Positions 1 to 7,496 of a stretch of 64,000 bases of DNA are shown one piece after another; position 1 is the stretch's first letter, and each line of letters starts with the position of its first letter. Source of the stretch: MWAR01 sp036567845 (GTDB lineage: Bacteria > Muiribacteriota > Ozemobacteria > Ozemobacterales > Ozemobacteraceae); contig DATCTT010000187.1 of NCBI GenBank assembly GCA_036567845.1, positions 1-64,000 on the forward strand, given 5' to 3'. The notes under the pieces are model-generated. The model saw nothing but the letters and a program-made list of their open reading frames with translations, was not told the DNA's origin and searched no databases. Both the position numbers and the translations under genes were made by a program.

Positions 1-123
1 TCCGCCTGTCCGGGCGGCGGGGGGCGGTGCGACGGGAAGTGCAGTCTCCATGCGGGCTCCACAGGAGCCACAGTAGCGGCGGTTCGGGTCATTCTGCTGC
101 GAGCAGTTCGGACAGACCGGCAT
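1..123 (-). CDS. Zinc-ribbon protein, N-terminal part (runs off left edge)
   Basis: Reading leftward from ATG at 123, the protein opens with MPVCPNCSQQNDPNRRYCGSCG, i.e. CPxC followed 13 residues later by CxxC. This is the classic bacterial zinc-ribbon at the start of many double-membrane or regulatory proteins. It continues into a Pro/Ala-rich linker (ALPVAPPPAART) and leaves the window still open, so the functional domain is not visible. An AGGAG Shine-Dalgarno lies 9 bases before the ATG. The start is only 3 bases after the argS stop, so it is probably the last visible gene of the lptF-argS transcript. Function cannot be named. Confidence 0.7.
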   Translation of the reverse strand, partial: MPVCPNCSQQNDPNRRYCGSCGARMETALPVAPPPAARTGG

Positions 124-126
124 GAT

Positions 127-1902
127 TCACATCTCCTGCGGTGCTTCGATTCCCAGAAGGTCCAGTCCGAGGGCCAGCGTGCGGCGGGTGATGCGGCAGA
201 GGGCAAGCCGGGCCCGGCGCTGGCCGGCATCCGCGGCGATCAGCACGGGACACTGGTCGTAGAAGGCGGAAAACGCCGTGGCGAGATCGTACAGGTAGGT
301 GCACAGCGTGTGGGGCCGCAACTCCGACTCGACCGAGGTCACGACGTCGGCGAACTCGAGCAGTTTCACGCCGAGCGCCCGTTCGGCCGGCTCGACGAGA
401 TCGGGGCTGCCCAGATCCTCGGATTCGGCGATGCCGCCCTTCCGGAAGATCGAGCAGATGCGCGCATGGGCATACTGCAGATACGGCGCGGTGTTGCCCT
501 GCAGGGCCAGCATGCGGTCGAACGAGAACACATAATCGTTGTTCCGGTTCTGGCTCAGGTCGGCATACTTGATCGCGCCGATACCGACGGCTTTCGCGAC
601 GCGGCGCTTCGTCTCCTCGGCCAGGTCGGCGTTCTTCTCGCAGACCACCGCGTAGGCCCGTTCGACCGCCTCGGCCAGCAGATCAGAGAGTTTGACGTTC
701 TCGCCGGTGCGGGTCTTGAGCGGCTTGTTGTCCTCGCCCAGAACGCTGCCGAACGGCACATGCTCGAACTTCACGGCGCTCCCGTCGGTCCGCGAGGTCC
801 AGCCGCACACCGCCGCCACGTCGAACACCTGGGCGAAATGCAGGGCCTGGCGGGCATCGGTGACGTAGATCACACGGTCGGCCCCCAGCTCCTCGACCCG
901 GTACCGGATGGCGGCCAGATCGAACGTCTCGTAGTTGAAACCCCCGTCGGACTTCTGGATGATGACAGGCAGCGGGCTTCCGTCCTTGGCTTTGAAATGC
1001 TCGAGAAACACGCACTGGGCGCCCTGCGACTCGACCAGCTTGCCGCGCCCGCGGACGGCCTCGACGGTTGCCGCAAGCCGGTCGCGGTAGAAGCTCTCGC
1101 CCCGCTCGTGCTCGGGAGCCAGCTTCACCCGCAGCTCGTCGTAGATGCGATACACCTCGGCCATCGAGACCCGGGTCACGGTGTGCCAGTCGGTGACGAG
1201 GCCGGCATCCCCGTTCTGGAGCTTCACGAGAATCTCGTGACAGGCGGAAGCGGCGGCCGGGTCTTCCTTGCAGGCGGCGCTCGCCTCGCGGTACAGGCTT
1301 TCAAGGCGCGCCAGGGTCAGCTCGGTCTCGACGGCCACGCCCCGCGCTTCCAGATCGCGCAGCACCGGGCAGGCTTTCCACAGCACCATGGCGATCGGCA
1401 GGCCCCAGTCACCGAGATGGTTCTGGCGGATGACGGTTTCGCCGCGGGCTTCGAGCACGCGGGACAGGACGTCGCCGATGATTGTCGAGCGCAGATGGCC
1501 GACATGCATTTGCTTTGCTATATTTACACTGGAATAATCGACCACCACGGTCTGGGGTTTGTCCTCGCGGCGCAACCCGAGATCGTCGCGGCGGGCGGTT
1601 TCCTCCAGAATGCGGCTGATGACCGGGGTGTTCACGAACAGGTTCACGAAGCCGGGCGGGGCGACCTCGACCCGGGCGAACCACGCGGTCTCGGTGCGCA
1701 GGATTCCCGCGATCTCTTCGGCGAGCTCGAGGGGCCGCTTCTTTGCGGGTTTGGCCAGCCGCATCGCCGTGTTCAGGGCGAAATCCCCCTTGTTCCGGTC
1801 GGGCGGCGTCTGAAGCTCGAACACGCCGGCCGGGTCGACGCCATACCGGCGCACGGTTTCCGTCAGTTTCGACGAGATCAGGGCGAGCAGGTGTTTTTTC
1901 AC
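127..1902 (-). CDS. argS: Arginyl-tRNA synthetase
   Basis: Charges tRNA-Arg with arginine in the cytoplasm. The 591-residue length is normal for class Ia ArgRS. The N-terminal tRNA D-loop-binding domain occupies about residues 1-95 and contains RNKGDFALNTAMRLAK. The catalytic Rossmann domain carries HVGH (the HIGH motif) at residues 133-136, preceded by DYSSVNIAKQM. The KMSKS position is replaced by the family-typical KPLKTRTGENVKLSDLL segment. The C-terminal DALR anticodon-binding domain contains QYAHARICSIFR. It lies 18 bases downstream of the lptF/G gene on the same strand, so the two are probably co-transcribed. Confidence 0.97.
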   Translation of the reverse strand: MKKHLLALISSKLTETVRRYGVDPAGVFELQTPPDRNKGDFALNTAMRLAKPAKKRPLELAEEIAGILRTETAWFARVEVAPPGFVNLFVNTPVISRILEETARRDDLGLRREDKPQTVVVDYSSVNIAKQMHVGHLRSTIIGDVLSRVLEARGETVIRQNHLGDWGLPIAMVLWKACPVLRDLEARGVAVETELTLARLESLYREASAACKEDPAAASACHEILVKLQNGDAGLVTDWHTVTRVSMAEVYRIYDELRVKLAPEHERGESFYRDRLAATVEAVRGRGKLVESQGAQCVFLEHFKAKDGSPLPVIIQKSDGGFNYETFDLAAIRYRVEELGADRVIYVTDARQALHFAQVFDVAAVCGWTSRTDGSAVKFEHVPFGSVLGEDNKPLKTRTGENVKLSDLLAEAVERAYAVVCEKNADLAEETKRRVAKAVGIGAIKYADLSQNRNNDYVFSFDRMLALQGNTAPYLQYAHARICSIFRKGGIAESEDLGSPDLVEPAERALGVKLLEFADVVTSVESELRPHTLCTYLYDLATAFSAFYDQCPVLIAADAGQRRARLALCRITRRTLALGLDLLGIEAPQEM

Positions 1903-1920
1903 GGACGGTCTCCTGTGGGT

Positions 1921-3015
1921 TCAGGCTTTGGCGCGCATGATCAGCCACACGCCGATGCTGCCGATGATGAAGTTCGGCAGCCAGACGCCCAGGAAGGGCG
2001 ACACGTAGCCCCCGGTCGCGAACGCTTTCCCGGCGGCGAAAAAGACGTAGTACAGGAAAATGATGACGACCGACATGCCGATGCCGATGCTGGTGCCGGA
2101 CCGGTTGGTCTGCGTTCCGAGCGGGGCGCCGAGCAGGACGAAGATCAGCGCCGCGAACGGGATCGAGGTTTTCGTCCAGAACTCGATCCAGTTCTGTTTC
2201 AGGGCCTTGCCCGACAGGCCCTTCTTCTGCATCTCCTGGATGTAGCCGTAGAGCTCGCTGATGTTCATGCGGCGCGGGTCCTTGTTGTCGGGTACGTCGT
2301 CCGGGTTCACGTAGTGCGTGTCGATCGGGTAGTCGAGCGTGTCGAAGTAGGTGTAATGGTAATCGGCGCCGGAACTTCGGATGTCGGAGATCCGGCCATC
2401 CCAGAAGACGCATTTGCCGTCGTCGATGCGGGCTTTCGAGGCTTCGATCACGCGGGGGTAGTTTTTGGGCTGCCCCTCATACATGATCACGCCGAACATG
2501 TCCCGTGAGTCCTTGTTGAACTCGCGCACGAAAAACTTGCGGCCGGGGCCTGCCTCGAAGAACCGGTTTGCCGCGATCTTGGGAAGCGGCCGTTTCAGCG
2601 TCACCTCGCGCCGGAACAGCTTGCTGAACTTGTCGTTTGCGACCGGCACCACCTTCTCATTGAACAGGAACGTGATTGCCGTGATTGCCAGCCCTGACAC
2701 GACGGCCGGCGCCGCGATGCGGGAAAAGCTGTACCCGCCCGCCTTCATTGCGATGACTTCGGAATCTGATGAGAGGCGGCCGAACGCGACGAGCGTGCCG
2801 AGCAGAATGGCCATCGGAAAGCTGATCACGAGCGTCGGAGGCAGGTTATACACGAAGAAGAGGAAGACGACCGAGAAGGGAACTCCCTTGGAGAAGATCA
2901 GGTTGATCAGCTCCATCATCAGATCGATCAGCCAGATGGCAACGAAAAACGCCATTCCAAACAGGAACGGCTGCAGGAGCTCCGAAAGGATATACCGGTC
3001 GATGGTTTTGAACAT
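1921..3015 (-). CDS. LptF/LptG-family LPS-export permease
   Basis: YjgP/YjgQ family inner-membrane permease, which with LptB energises transport of lipopolysaccharide from the inner membrane towards LptC/LptA. It has the family layout: an N-terminal membrane pair (IDRYILSELLQPFLFGMAFF), the coupling-helix segment GRLSSDSEVIAMKAGGYSF, a periplasmic beta-jellyroll in the middle (about residues 125-265), and a C-terminal membrane bundle (PFAALIFVLLGAPLGTQTNR). A GTG start at 3027 is possible, but the -10 box of the candidate promoter ends directly against it. The ATG at 3015 is therefore preferred, giving 364 residues. No second LptF/G copy is visible nearby. Confidence 0.9.
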   Translation of the reverse strand: MFKTIDRYILSELLQPFLFGMAFFVAIWLIDLMMELINLIFSKGVPFSVVFLFFVYNLPPTLVISFPMAILLGTLVAFGRLSSDSEVIAMKAGGYSFSRIAAPAVVSGLAITAITFLFNEKVVPVANDKFSKLFRREVTLKRPLPKIAANRFFEAGPGRKFFVREFNKDSRDMFGVIMYEGQPKNYPRVIEASKARIDDGKCVFWDGRISDIRSSGADYHYTYFDTLDYPIDTHYVNPDDVPDNKDPRRMNISELYGYIQEMQKKGLSGKALKQNWIEFWTKTSIPFAALIFVLLGAPLGTQTNRSGTSIGIGMSVVIIFLYYVFFAAGKAFATGGYVSPFLGVWLPNFIIGSIGVWLIMRAKA

Positions 3016-3027
3016 GGGTCGCGGCAC

Positions 3028-3056
3028 ACTGTACCGTGCCCGCCCCCGGATTGCAA
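3028..3056 (-). promoter_or_regulatory. Promoter of lptF/G-argS, leaderless arrangement
   Basis: On the minus strand TTGCAA (3056-3051), a 17-base spacer, then TACAGT (3033-3028). Transcription would begin near 3021, only a few bases before the ATG at 3015, with no Shine-Dalgarno. This implies a leaderless or nearly leaderless mRNA and decides the start codon. Confidence 0.5.
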
Positions 3057-3084
3057 CCCCGCTTCCTCGAGAGGAAAGATGGAA

Positions 3085-3232
3085 ACCACAGACGACGCAG
3101 ATGGCGCAGATAAATTCCAGAAATTCCCCTTTTTATAAGGACTCCGGCGCATATTGCCAATCAGGTGGTCCAGACGTTCGTGCCTCCCGGTTTTTCATCG
3201 GCGTTCATCTGCCCTGCATCTGCGGATGCGTT
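3085..3232. repeat. Dispersed repeat family B (CGCAGATG type)
   Basis: The left part reads ACCACAGACGACGCAGATGG and continues CGCAGATAAATTCC. The right part reads GGCGTTCATCTGCCCTGCAT then CTGCGGATGCG, which is the complement of the same word set, so the two ends are loosely inverted. A second copy lies at 8375-8500. It fills most of the 330-base gap between lptF and the J-TPR gene; nothing protein-coding is seen there. Confidence 0.55.
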
Positions 3233-3325
3233 CTTGAAGCCGAGGATCATTTCAACGGAGTATCTCGGTGGTGCGTCTCTCGTTGCCCACCTGAAAAGAT
3301 CTCCGCGCCCTTTTCGGGGGGAGTG

Positions 3326-3334
3326 TGGTATAAT
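3326..3334 (+). promoter_or_regulatory. Extended -10 promoter for the J-TPR gene
   Basis: TGG followed by a perfect TATAAT (3329-3334) forms an extended -10 element. No good -35 is visible. Predicted start near 3341 gives a leader of about 17 bases to the ATG at 3358. Confidence 0.5.
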
Positions 3335-3357
3335 CGCGGCGCACGACCCGCCATCAC

Positions 3358-4812
3358 ATGCAGAATTATTATCAACTCTTCGGTGTGCCGAATTTCGCCG
3401 GTCTGGATGAGATCCAGAAGGCGTATAACCGCATGTACGCCGAACTGTTCACAGGCGACAGCCCTCTTGCGAACATCCCGCGGCTGAAAGAGCTGAAGGA
3501 TGCCTTCGACATGATGCTCGACCCTGCGCGGCGCGAAGAATACGACACTCGACTGCGTGAGTTCATCGAGCATCTCGAGAAACGCTTTGAAGAGGCGACG
3601 CGAGCCCTTTCCGAGGACCGGTACCAGGACTGCATCGATATTCTGAAAGAGTGCATCCGCGCGAATCCGCGGGAGCCGGACTTTTACGAGGCGATGGGGC
3701 TTGCCTGCCAGCTTTCGAAGAGGCTCGACGAGGCGGTCAAAGCGTTCCAGCAGGGATTGCAGATCGATCCGAAGAATCCCCAATTCCACTGGTATCTCGG
3801 AGACCTGTTTCGCGGGCTGCATGACGACGAGAAGGCCGACACGCATTATCTCGACGCCGCGGAGGGGTTCAAAAAGATTCTCGAGGTCGACCCGCGCAAT
3901 GCCCAGGCCCTCGAGCTGATGGCCGACACGTATTCCAAGATGAAGTGGTTCGAGGAGTCGCGTGATGTTTACATGCAGCTCGTCGAGCAGTATCCCTACA
4001 AGGCCGGCTATCATCGCGACCTGGGCGGCGTTCTCTATGAGCTGGACGAGCTCGAGGGAGCGGAAGAGCAGCTTCTCGAGGCTCTGCGCATCGAGGCCGA
4101 TGACGCTTCGGCGCTGCTGTTCCTGGGCCTCGTCTACTACAAGCGCCGGTTGCTGACTCTGGCCGTTCAGACGCTCGAGGCATCGATCGATCGGAATCCC
4201 GACCAGCCCGAAACGGTGCAGCTCGTCGAGAAGATCCGGGAAGTCCAGGCCCAGATCGGCCGGACTGTCGAAGAGATCACCTACCAGCCCGAGCCCGACG
4301 CCGTCGTCGAGGGACTGGTGAAATGGTATAACGTCGAGACGGGAATGGGCGTTCTGACCTGCCCGGAGTATCCCGAGGTTCTGCTGCATTATACGGCGCT
4401 TCAGCCGGCCGACCAGGAGACCCTTGCGAAGGGGGATGCCGTGCGGTTCGGCGTCGTGAAGGACAAGATCGGCCCCGTTGCCGTTCAGATCGAACGCCTG
4501 GGCTCGACCCCCGACTCGGATACCCTTCCCGGAACGATCGTCCGGTATGATCCCAAGCTCCGCATCGGGATCATCAAGACATTGGGCGAACGCGAAATCA
4601 TGTTCCCCTTTGCTTCGCTTTCCCAGGATCTGATGGAAAACGTCGAGATTGGCCGCGAGGTGCTGTTCGAGACGAAAAGCGTGATCGGCCTCTCCGACAA
4701 ACCGATCGAACAGGCCATCAACATCCGGCCACGCAAAAAGAAGACCCCAGCGCCCGTGCAGCCGCCGGATGCTCCTCCAAAAGATCCCAAAGGCACGAAC
4801 GGCACTCCCTGA
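3358..4812 (+). CDS. J-domain-like / TPR / twin cold-shock-like fusion protein
   Basis: A 484-residue cytoplasmic protein of unusual architecture. Residues 1-65 (NYYQLFGVPNFAGLDEIQKA ... LKDAFDMMLDPARREEYD) have the helix pattern of a J domain, but the HPD tripeptide needed to stimulate Hsp70 is absent. About six TPR repeats follow (residues 85-300). Residues 318-382 (GLVKWYNVETGMGVLTC ... VLLHYTAL) resemble a cold-shock OB fold with altered RNP motifs. Residues 391-460 (GTIVRYDPKLRIGIIKT) look like a second, more diverged copy. A basic/proline-rich tail ends the protein. It may be a TPR scaffold that binds RNA or a translation component; function is not known. No SD is evident. Confidence 0.8.
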   Translation: MQNYYQLFGVPNFAGLDEIQKAYNRMYAELFTGDSPLANIPRLKELKDAFDMMLDPARREEYDTRLREFIEHLEKRFEEATRALSEDRYQDCIDILKECIRANPREPDFYEAMGLACQLSKRLDEAVKAFQQGLQIDPKNPQFHWYLGDLFRGLHDDEKADTHYLDAAEGFKKILEVDPRNAQALELMADTYSKMKWFEESRDVYMQLVEQYPYKAGYHRDLGGVLYELDELEGAEEQLLEALRIEADDASALLFLGLVYYKRRLLTLAVQTLEASIDRNPDQPETVQLVEKIREVQAQIGRTVEEITYQPEPDAVVEGLVKWYNVETGMGVLTCPEYPEVLLHYTALQPADQETLAKGDAVRFGVVKDKIGPVAVQIERLGSTPDSDTLPGTIVRYDPKLRIGIIKTLGEREIMFPFASLSQDLMENVEIGREVLFETKSVIGLSDKPIEQAINIRPRKKKTPAPVQPPDAPPKDPKGTNGTP

Positions 4813-4890
4813 TCCGCGTCTTCAGCCTATTCCGCGCAATAAGATATAATATTATTTCGTATATTTGATGTGGGTGATTCGTTCGTCGTA

Positions 4891-4911
4891 TAGGGGTGGG
4901 TTTCAACCCCG
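4891..4911. repeat. Dispersed repeat family C (GGGGTGGGTTTCAACCCC)
   Basis: Near-palindrome beginning TAGGGGTGGGTTTCAACCCC, related to the longer palindrome at 8510-8530. It sits in the 194-base gap between convergent genes. Confidence 0.5.
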
Positions 4912-4947
4912 CGCCTGCAGCTGCGAACTCGCCGATCCCGACCGCGG

Positions 4948-4989
4948 CTTTGTGCCTTTGTGATTCGTTCTCTTTTGTGTCGTTGTGGT
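4948..4989. repeat. Degenerate right arm of repeat family A
   Basis: CTTTGTGCCTTTGTGATTCG followed by TTCTCTTTTGTGTCGTTGTGGT, a diverged copy of the CTCTGTGCCTCTGTG...CTGTGGT arm seen at 6045, 13268 and 15014. No partner left arm is present. Confidence 0.5.
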
Positions 4990-5006
4990 GAACGATCTCC
5001 GGCTGG

Positions 5007-5735
5007 TCACTCCCGCGAGGTGAGGGCGAAGAACGCCTTTTCGAGCGAATTGTCATGCGGGCCGCACACCTCTTCCAGGGGGCCGGCGGCTCGCAGCGTC
5101 CCCTGATCGATGATCGCCGCGTGCGTCACCAGTTTTTCGACGACTTCGAGCACGTGGCTCGAGAACAGCACCGTCGAACCTTCCTCCGTCATGCGCACCA
5201 GCATCGAACGGCAATCCCGAACCGCCTGCGGATCGAGGCCATTGAACGGCTCATCCAGCAGCAGGACGGCGGGGCGGTGCAGGACGATTCCTGCGAGCGC
5301 CAGCTTCTTCTTCATGCCAAAACTATAATTTACGGTATATTCGCCTGCGGCCGTTTCCAGGTCGAAGAAGCCCAGCAGCTCCCGGATGCGGGAGTCGCTC
5401 TCGGCGCCGGTGATGCCGCGCATGTCGGCGACGAACTCGAGAAACTGCCGGCCGGTCAAATAATCGTACAGGAACACCTCGTCGGGCAGATACCCGACCC
5501 GCGCCCGTACCTCGACGGACTGGCGCGCGACATCGAGGCCGTCGATGCGCGCCGATCCCGATGTAGGCTGGAGCAGGCCCATCAGCATGCGCAGGGTGGT
5601 CGTCTTCCCCGCCCCGTTCGGCCCGAGAAAGCCGAACATCGCTCCGCGCGGCACGTTCAGCGTCAGCCCTGCAACGGCCTGTTTATCCCCGTAGCACTTC
5701 GTCAGCTGCTCGATCTCGATCATCGTTTCCGCCAT
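5007..5735 (-). CDS. ABC transporter ATP-binding protein (orphan)
   Basis: A 242-residue ATPase of the CcmA/ABC-2 type. Walker A GPNGAGKTT is at residues 38-46, followed by a Q-loop region, an atypical signature (YSFGMKKKL in place of LSGGQ), Walker B VLLLDEPFNGLDP around residue 161, and the switch His in SSHVLE. The variant signature is typical of ABC-2 exporters. The start at 5735 (MAETMIEIEQL) is chosen because upstream codons translate repeat DNA and have no family similarity; a GGTGGTGA sequence precedes it. No membrane partner is adjacent on either side, so its substrate cannot be guessed. Confidence 0.9.
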   Translation of the reverse strand: MAETMIEIEQLTKCYGDKQAVAGLTLNVPRGAMFGFLGPNGAGKTTTLRMLMGLLQPTSGSARIDGLDVARQSVEVRARVGYLPDEVFLYDYLTGRQFLEFVADMRGITGAESDSRIRELLGFFDLETAAGEYTVNYSFGMKKKLALAGIVLHRPAVLLLDEPFNGLDPQAVRDCRSMLVRMTEEGSTVLFSSHVLEVVEKLVTHAAIIDQGTLRAAGPLEEVCGPHDNSLEKAFFALTSRE

Positions 5736-5801
5736 GCAAATCACCACCCGCCTCTTCCGTCCGCTTCCCCGAGAGAACATATCAGATACCAGGAACGCTT
5801 T

Positions 5802-6069
5802 ACCACCGAGACACGAAAGAGACGAACCACAGAGATGCTCCGTTGAAAAAATCAAGTATTTCAGGACCGAAGGCGAGGAAAACGCTCATCACAGAGCACA
5901 CGATGAACACAGAGGTCTCACAGAGATTTCTTTTCCCCCCATGAAGCCGTTTTCCATGGTGATGGCCCGAGACTTCTAGGGCGACGAATGTTCAGAAGAG
6001 AACATACCCGATACCGAGACACAGAGGTTGAAGAACAGTTCTTTCTCTGTGTCTCCGTGCCTCTGTGGT
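5802..6069. repeat. Cluster of repeat family A copies
   Basis: Fills the 344-base gap between the ABC ATPase and the HD protein. It contains left-arm-like words at 5802-5834 (ACCACCGAGACACGAAAGAG) and 5886-5926 (CATCACAGAGCACACG). A compact hairpin element at 6013-6069 pairs ACCGAGACACAGAG with CTCTGTGTCTCCGTGCCTCT...GGT. No gene is seen here. Confidence 0.7.
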
Positions 6070-6079
6070 TCGTCGGTGG

Positions 6080-6655
6080 TTATTTCATCCGCTCCTCGTG
6101 GCGGCGCTTGAGGGTGCGTGCGTAGGTGGCGAGCTCGGGAAACTCGTCGAATGCGGCGAATGTCGAGCCGTTGTCCCAGAAATCTCCCAGGGCCCGAAAG
6201 CCGGTGTGCTCGTATTCCGAGGCGGTGATCAGCATCTCGAGCTTGTCGATGGCGCGGACGAACCGCGCCTCGACCGACGCGTTCCCCTCGAACTCGGCGA
6301 ACAGCTTCTGATAGCGCCCGCCGGCTTCTCCCAGCGGCGCCGTCATGTCCGAAACAGCCGCCTGCTCGGCCTCGGCTTTCTGTGTCCAGTATTTCAGAGC
6401 CGTGTAGGGGATGTCGCCCACCCGGCATTCGCCCAGCTCGTGAACCATCGCCAGCTCGAGCGCATGCGCCCGGTCGAGCCGGTGGCTGGTGACCTTGTCC
6501 GCCAGGAGCATCGTCAGCAGGGCGACCCCGAACGCGTGGTCGGCGATCGACTCGCAGTCCCGGATTCCGCGAAGCTGCCAGCCGGTCCGCCGGATTTTCT
6601 TGAGATTGAGAAAATCATGGAACAGGCCGTCGAGAGTGGTCAGATCGAAGCTCAT
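6080..6655 (-). CDS. HD-domain phosphohydrolase (YfbR/HDDC2-like)
   Basis: A 191-residue protein matching the HD_3 hydrolase family, which includes 5'-deoxynucleotidase YfbR. Recognisable segments are DCESIADHAFGVALL (metal His at residue 40), LAMVHELGECRVGDIP (residues 69-83), and FVRAIDKLEML (the distal Asp). Notably, the central HD dyad reads His72-Glu73, not His-Asp, so metal binding may be altered. The ATG at 6655 is preferred because GGAG lies about 9 bases upstream and a promoter lies just beyond. Substrate unproven; nucleoside 5'-monophosphates would be the family expectation. Confidence 0.8.
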   Translation of the reverse strand: MSFDLTTLDGLFHDFLNLKKIRRTGWQLRGIRDCESIADHAFGVALLTMLLADKVTSHRLDRAHALELAMVHELGECRVGDIPYTALKYWTQKAEAEQAAVSDMTAPLGEAGGRYQKLFAEFEGNASVEARFVRAIDKLEMLITASEYEHTGFRALGDFWDNGSTFAAFDEFPELATYARTLKRRHEERMK

Positions 6656-6688
6656 GCATCGTCTCCGTCGTGAGTGTGATTGCGCGTC

Positions 6689-6717
6689 ATGATACCCGCC
6701 AAAACGGGCCGGAGCAA
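6689..6717 (-). promoter_or_regulatory. Promoter of the HD hydrolase gene
   Basis: On the minus strand TTGCTC (6717-6712), 17 bases, TATCAT (6694-6689). Predicted start near 6682, giving a leader of about 27 bases that contains the GGAG site. Confidence 0.5.
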
Positions 6718-6736
6718 ACGCCGGAAAAAAAGAAGA

Positions 6737-6760
6737 CCGGGGAGTGATCCCCGGCCCGAA
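6737..6760 (-). terminator. Hairpin with T-run on the minus strand
   Basis: CCGGGGA-gtga-TCCCCGG is a perfect 7-bp stem (6737-6754). Read on the minus strand it is followed by TCTTCTTTTTTTCC, a rho-independent terminator shape. No minus-strand gene lies upstream, so it may stop antisense transcription or insulate the HD promoter. The plus-strand side lacks a T-run. Confidence 0.45.
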
Positions 6761-6961
6761 AAATAAGGAGGCAAACAAAACCATGATCCCTATCGCCCGG
6801 AAGTGAGGATTTCTTGAGAGTCACCTTCGCGACACCCACAGACATCCGCAAACATCCCCAAACACCGCCGCCATTTCCCAAAGAAAGACAGGCGCAGCGG
6901 TACCGAAAATTTTTCTCGGGAATTATCACGACGGATCCCCATTTCCTCTGGACGATGTCGT

Positions 6962-6991
6962 TTGTTTGATGGATTGCAGGCGTGCTATCTT
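6962..6991 (+). promoter_or_regulatory. Promoter of DUF4160-DUF2442 pair, leaderless arrangement
   Basis: TTGTTT (6962-6967), 18 bases, TGC-TATCTT (extended -10, hexamer 6986-6991). The ATG at 6998 falls at the expected transcription start, with no Shine-Dalgarno, so a leaderless mRNA is likely. Confidence 0.45.
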
Positions 6992-6997
6992 GATTAC

Positions 6998-7243
6998 ATG
7001 CCTGTCGTTTTCAAATACGAAGGATACCGATTCTTCTTCTTTTCGAACGAAGGGAGCCCGCGTGAGCCTCTTCACATACATGTTCGGAGAGGGGATTGTC
7101 TTGCGAAGATTTGGCTGGATCCTGAGGTGAAGCTTGCAGAATCCTGGGGGTTCAGCCCAGCGGAGCAGAAATTGATCATGCTTCTCGCCGAAGAAAAACG
7201 CGAGATGATCAGGGGGTTTTGGAATGAATATTTCGCACATTGA
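6998..7243 (+). CDS. DUF4160 protein, possible toxin-antitoxin partner
   Basis: An 81-residue protein starting MPVVFKYEGYRFFFFSNEG, with the diagnostic PLHIHVRRGDCLAKIWLDP core of DUF4160. This family is regularly encoded directly before DUF2442 proteins, and the pair is often listed as a putative type II toxin-antitoxin system, though the biochemical activity is unsettled. The ATG at 6998 is used because family similarity starts there and the promoter -10 box ends 6 bases earlier. It overlaps the following gene by 20 bases. Confidence 0.8.
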   Translation: MPVVFKYEGYRFFFFSNEGSPREPLHIHVRRGDCLAKIWLDPEVKLAESWGFSPAEQKLIMLLAEEKREMIRGFWNEYFAH

Positions 7244-7496
7244 GCCTCTCGCGATCAACGTGGATTTCGATGAGAATGCCATGTGGGTGCAGCTTGCTGA
7301 CGGCCGTCGCCTTGGTGTCCCGCTGGCGTTCTTTCCGCGGTTGTATACCGCCTCGCCCGACCAACTCAAAACGTGTGTCATTAGTGGCGGCGGTAGAGGA
7401 TTGCACTGGGAGGCTCTGGATGAAGACATCTCGGTGCGAGGTCTTCTTCTGGGCCTCGGCGACCAGACCGTCGGCGATATGCGGAAGACAGGTTGA
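7224..7496 (+). CDS. DUF2442 protein, possible toxin-antitoxin partner
   Basis: A 90-residue protein with the DUF2442 pattern: an N-terminal beta strand region (INVDFDENAMWVQLADGRRLGVPLAFFPRL), then GRGLHWEALDEDISVRGLL, which is the family signature. The start overlaps the DUF4160 gene by 20 bases, so the two are translationally coupled. Members are proposed as the antitoxin or DNA-binding half of the pair, but this is family-level inference. The stop TGA overlaps the TTG start of the lipoate-ligase-like gene. Confidence 0.8.
   Translation: MNISHIEPLAINVDFDENAMWVQLADGRRLGVPLAFFPRLYTASPDQLKTCVISGGGRGLHWEALDEDISVRGLLLGLGDQTVGDMRKTG

Noticed and set aside
310..2508. A 732-codon plus-strand frame over argS and lptF
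   Set aside because: It is antisense to two well-recognised genes and has low-complexity Arg/Asp/Gly-rich sequence typical of a high-GC shadow frame.
3016..3027. GTG start for the LptF/G gene
   Set aside because: The -10 box ends immediately before it, so this codon would not be in the mRNA; the ATG at 3015 fits better.
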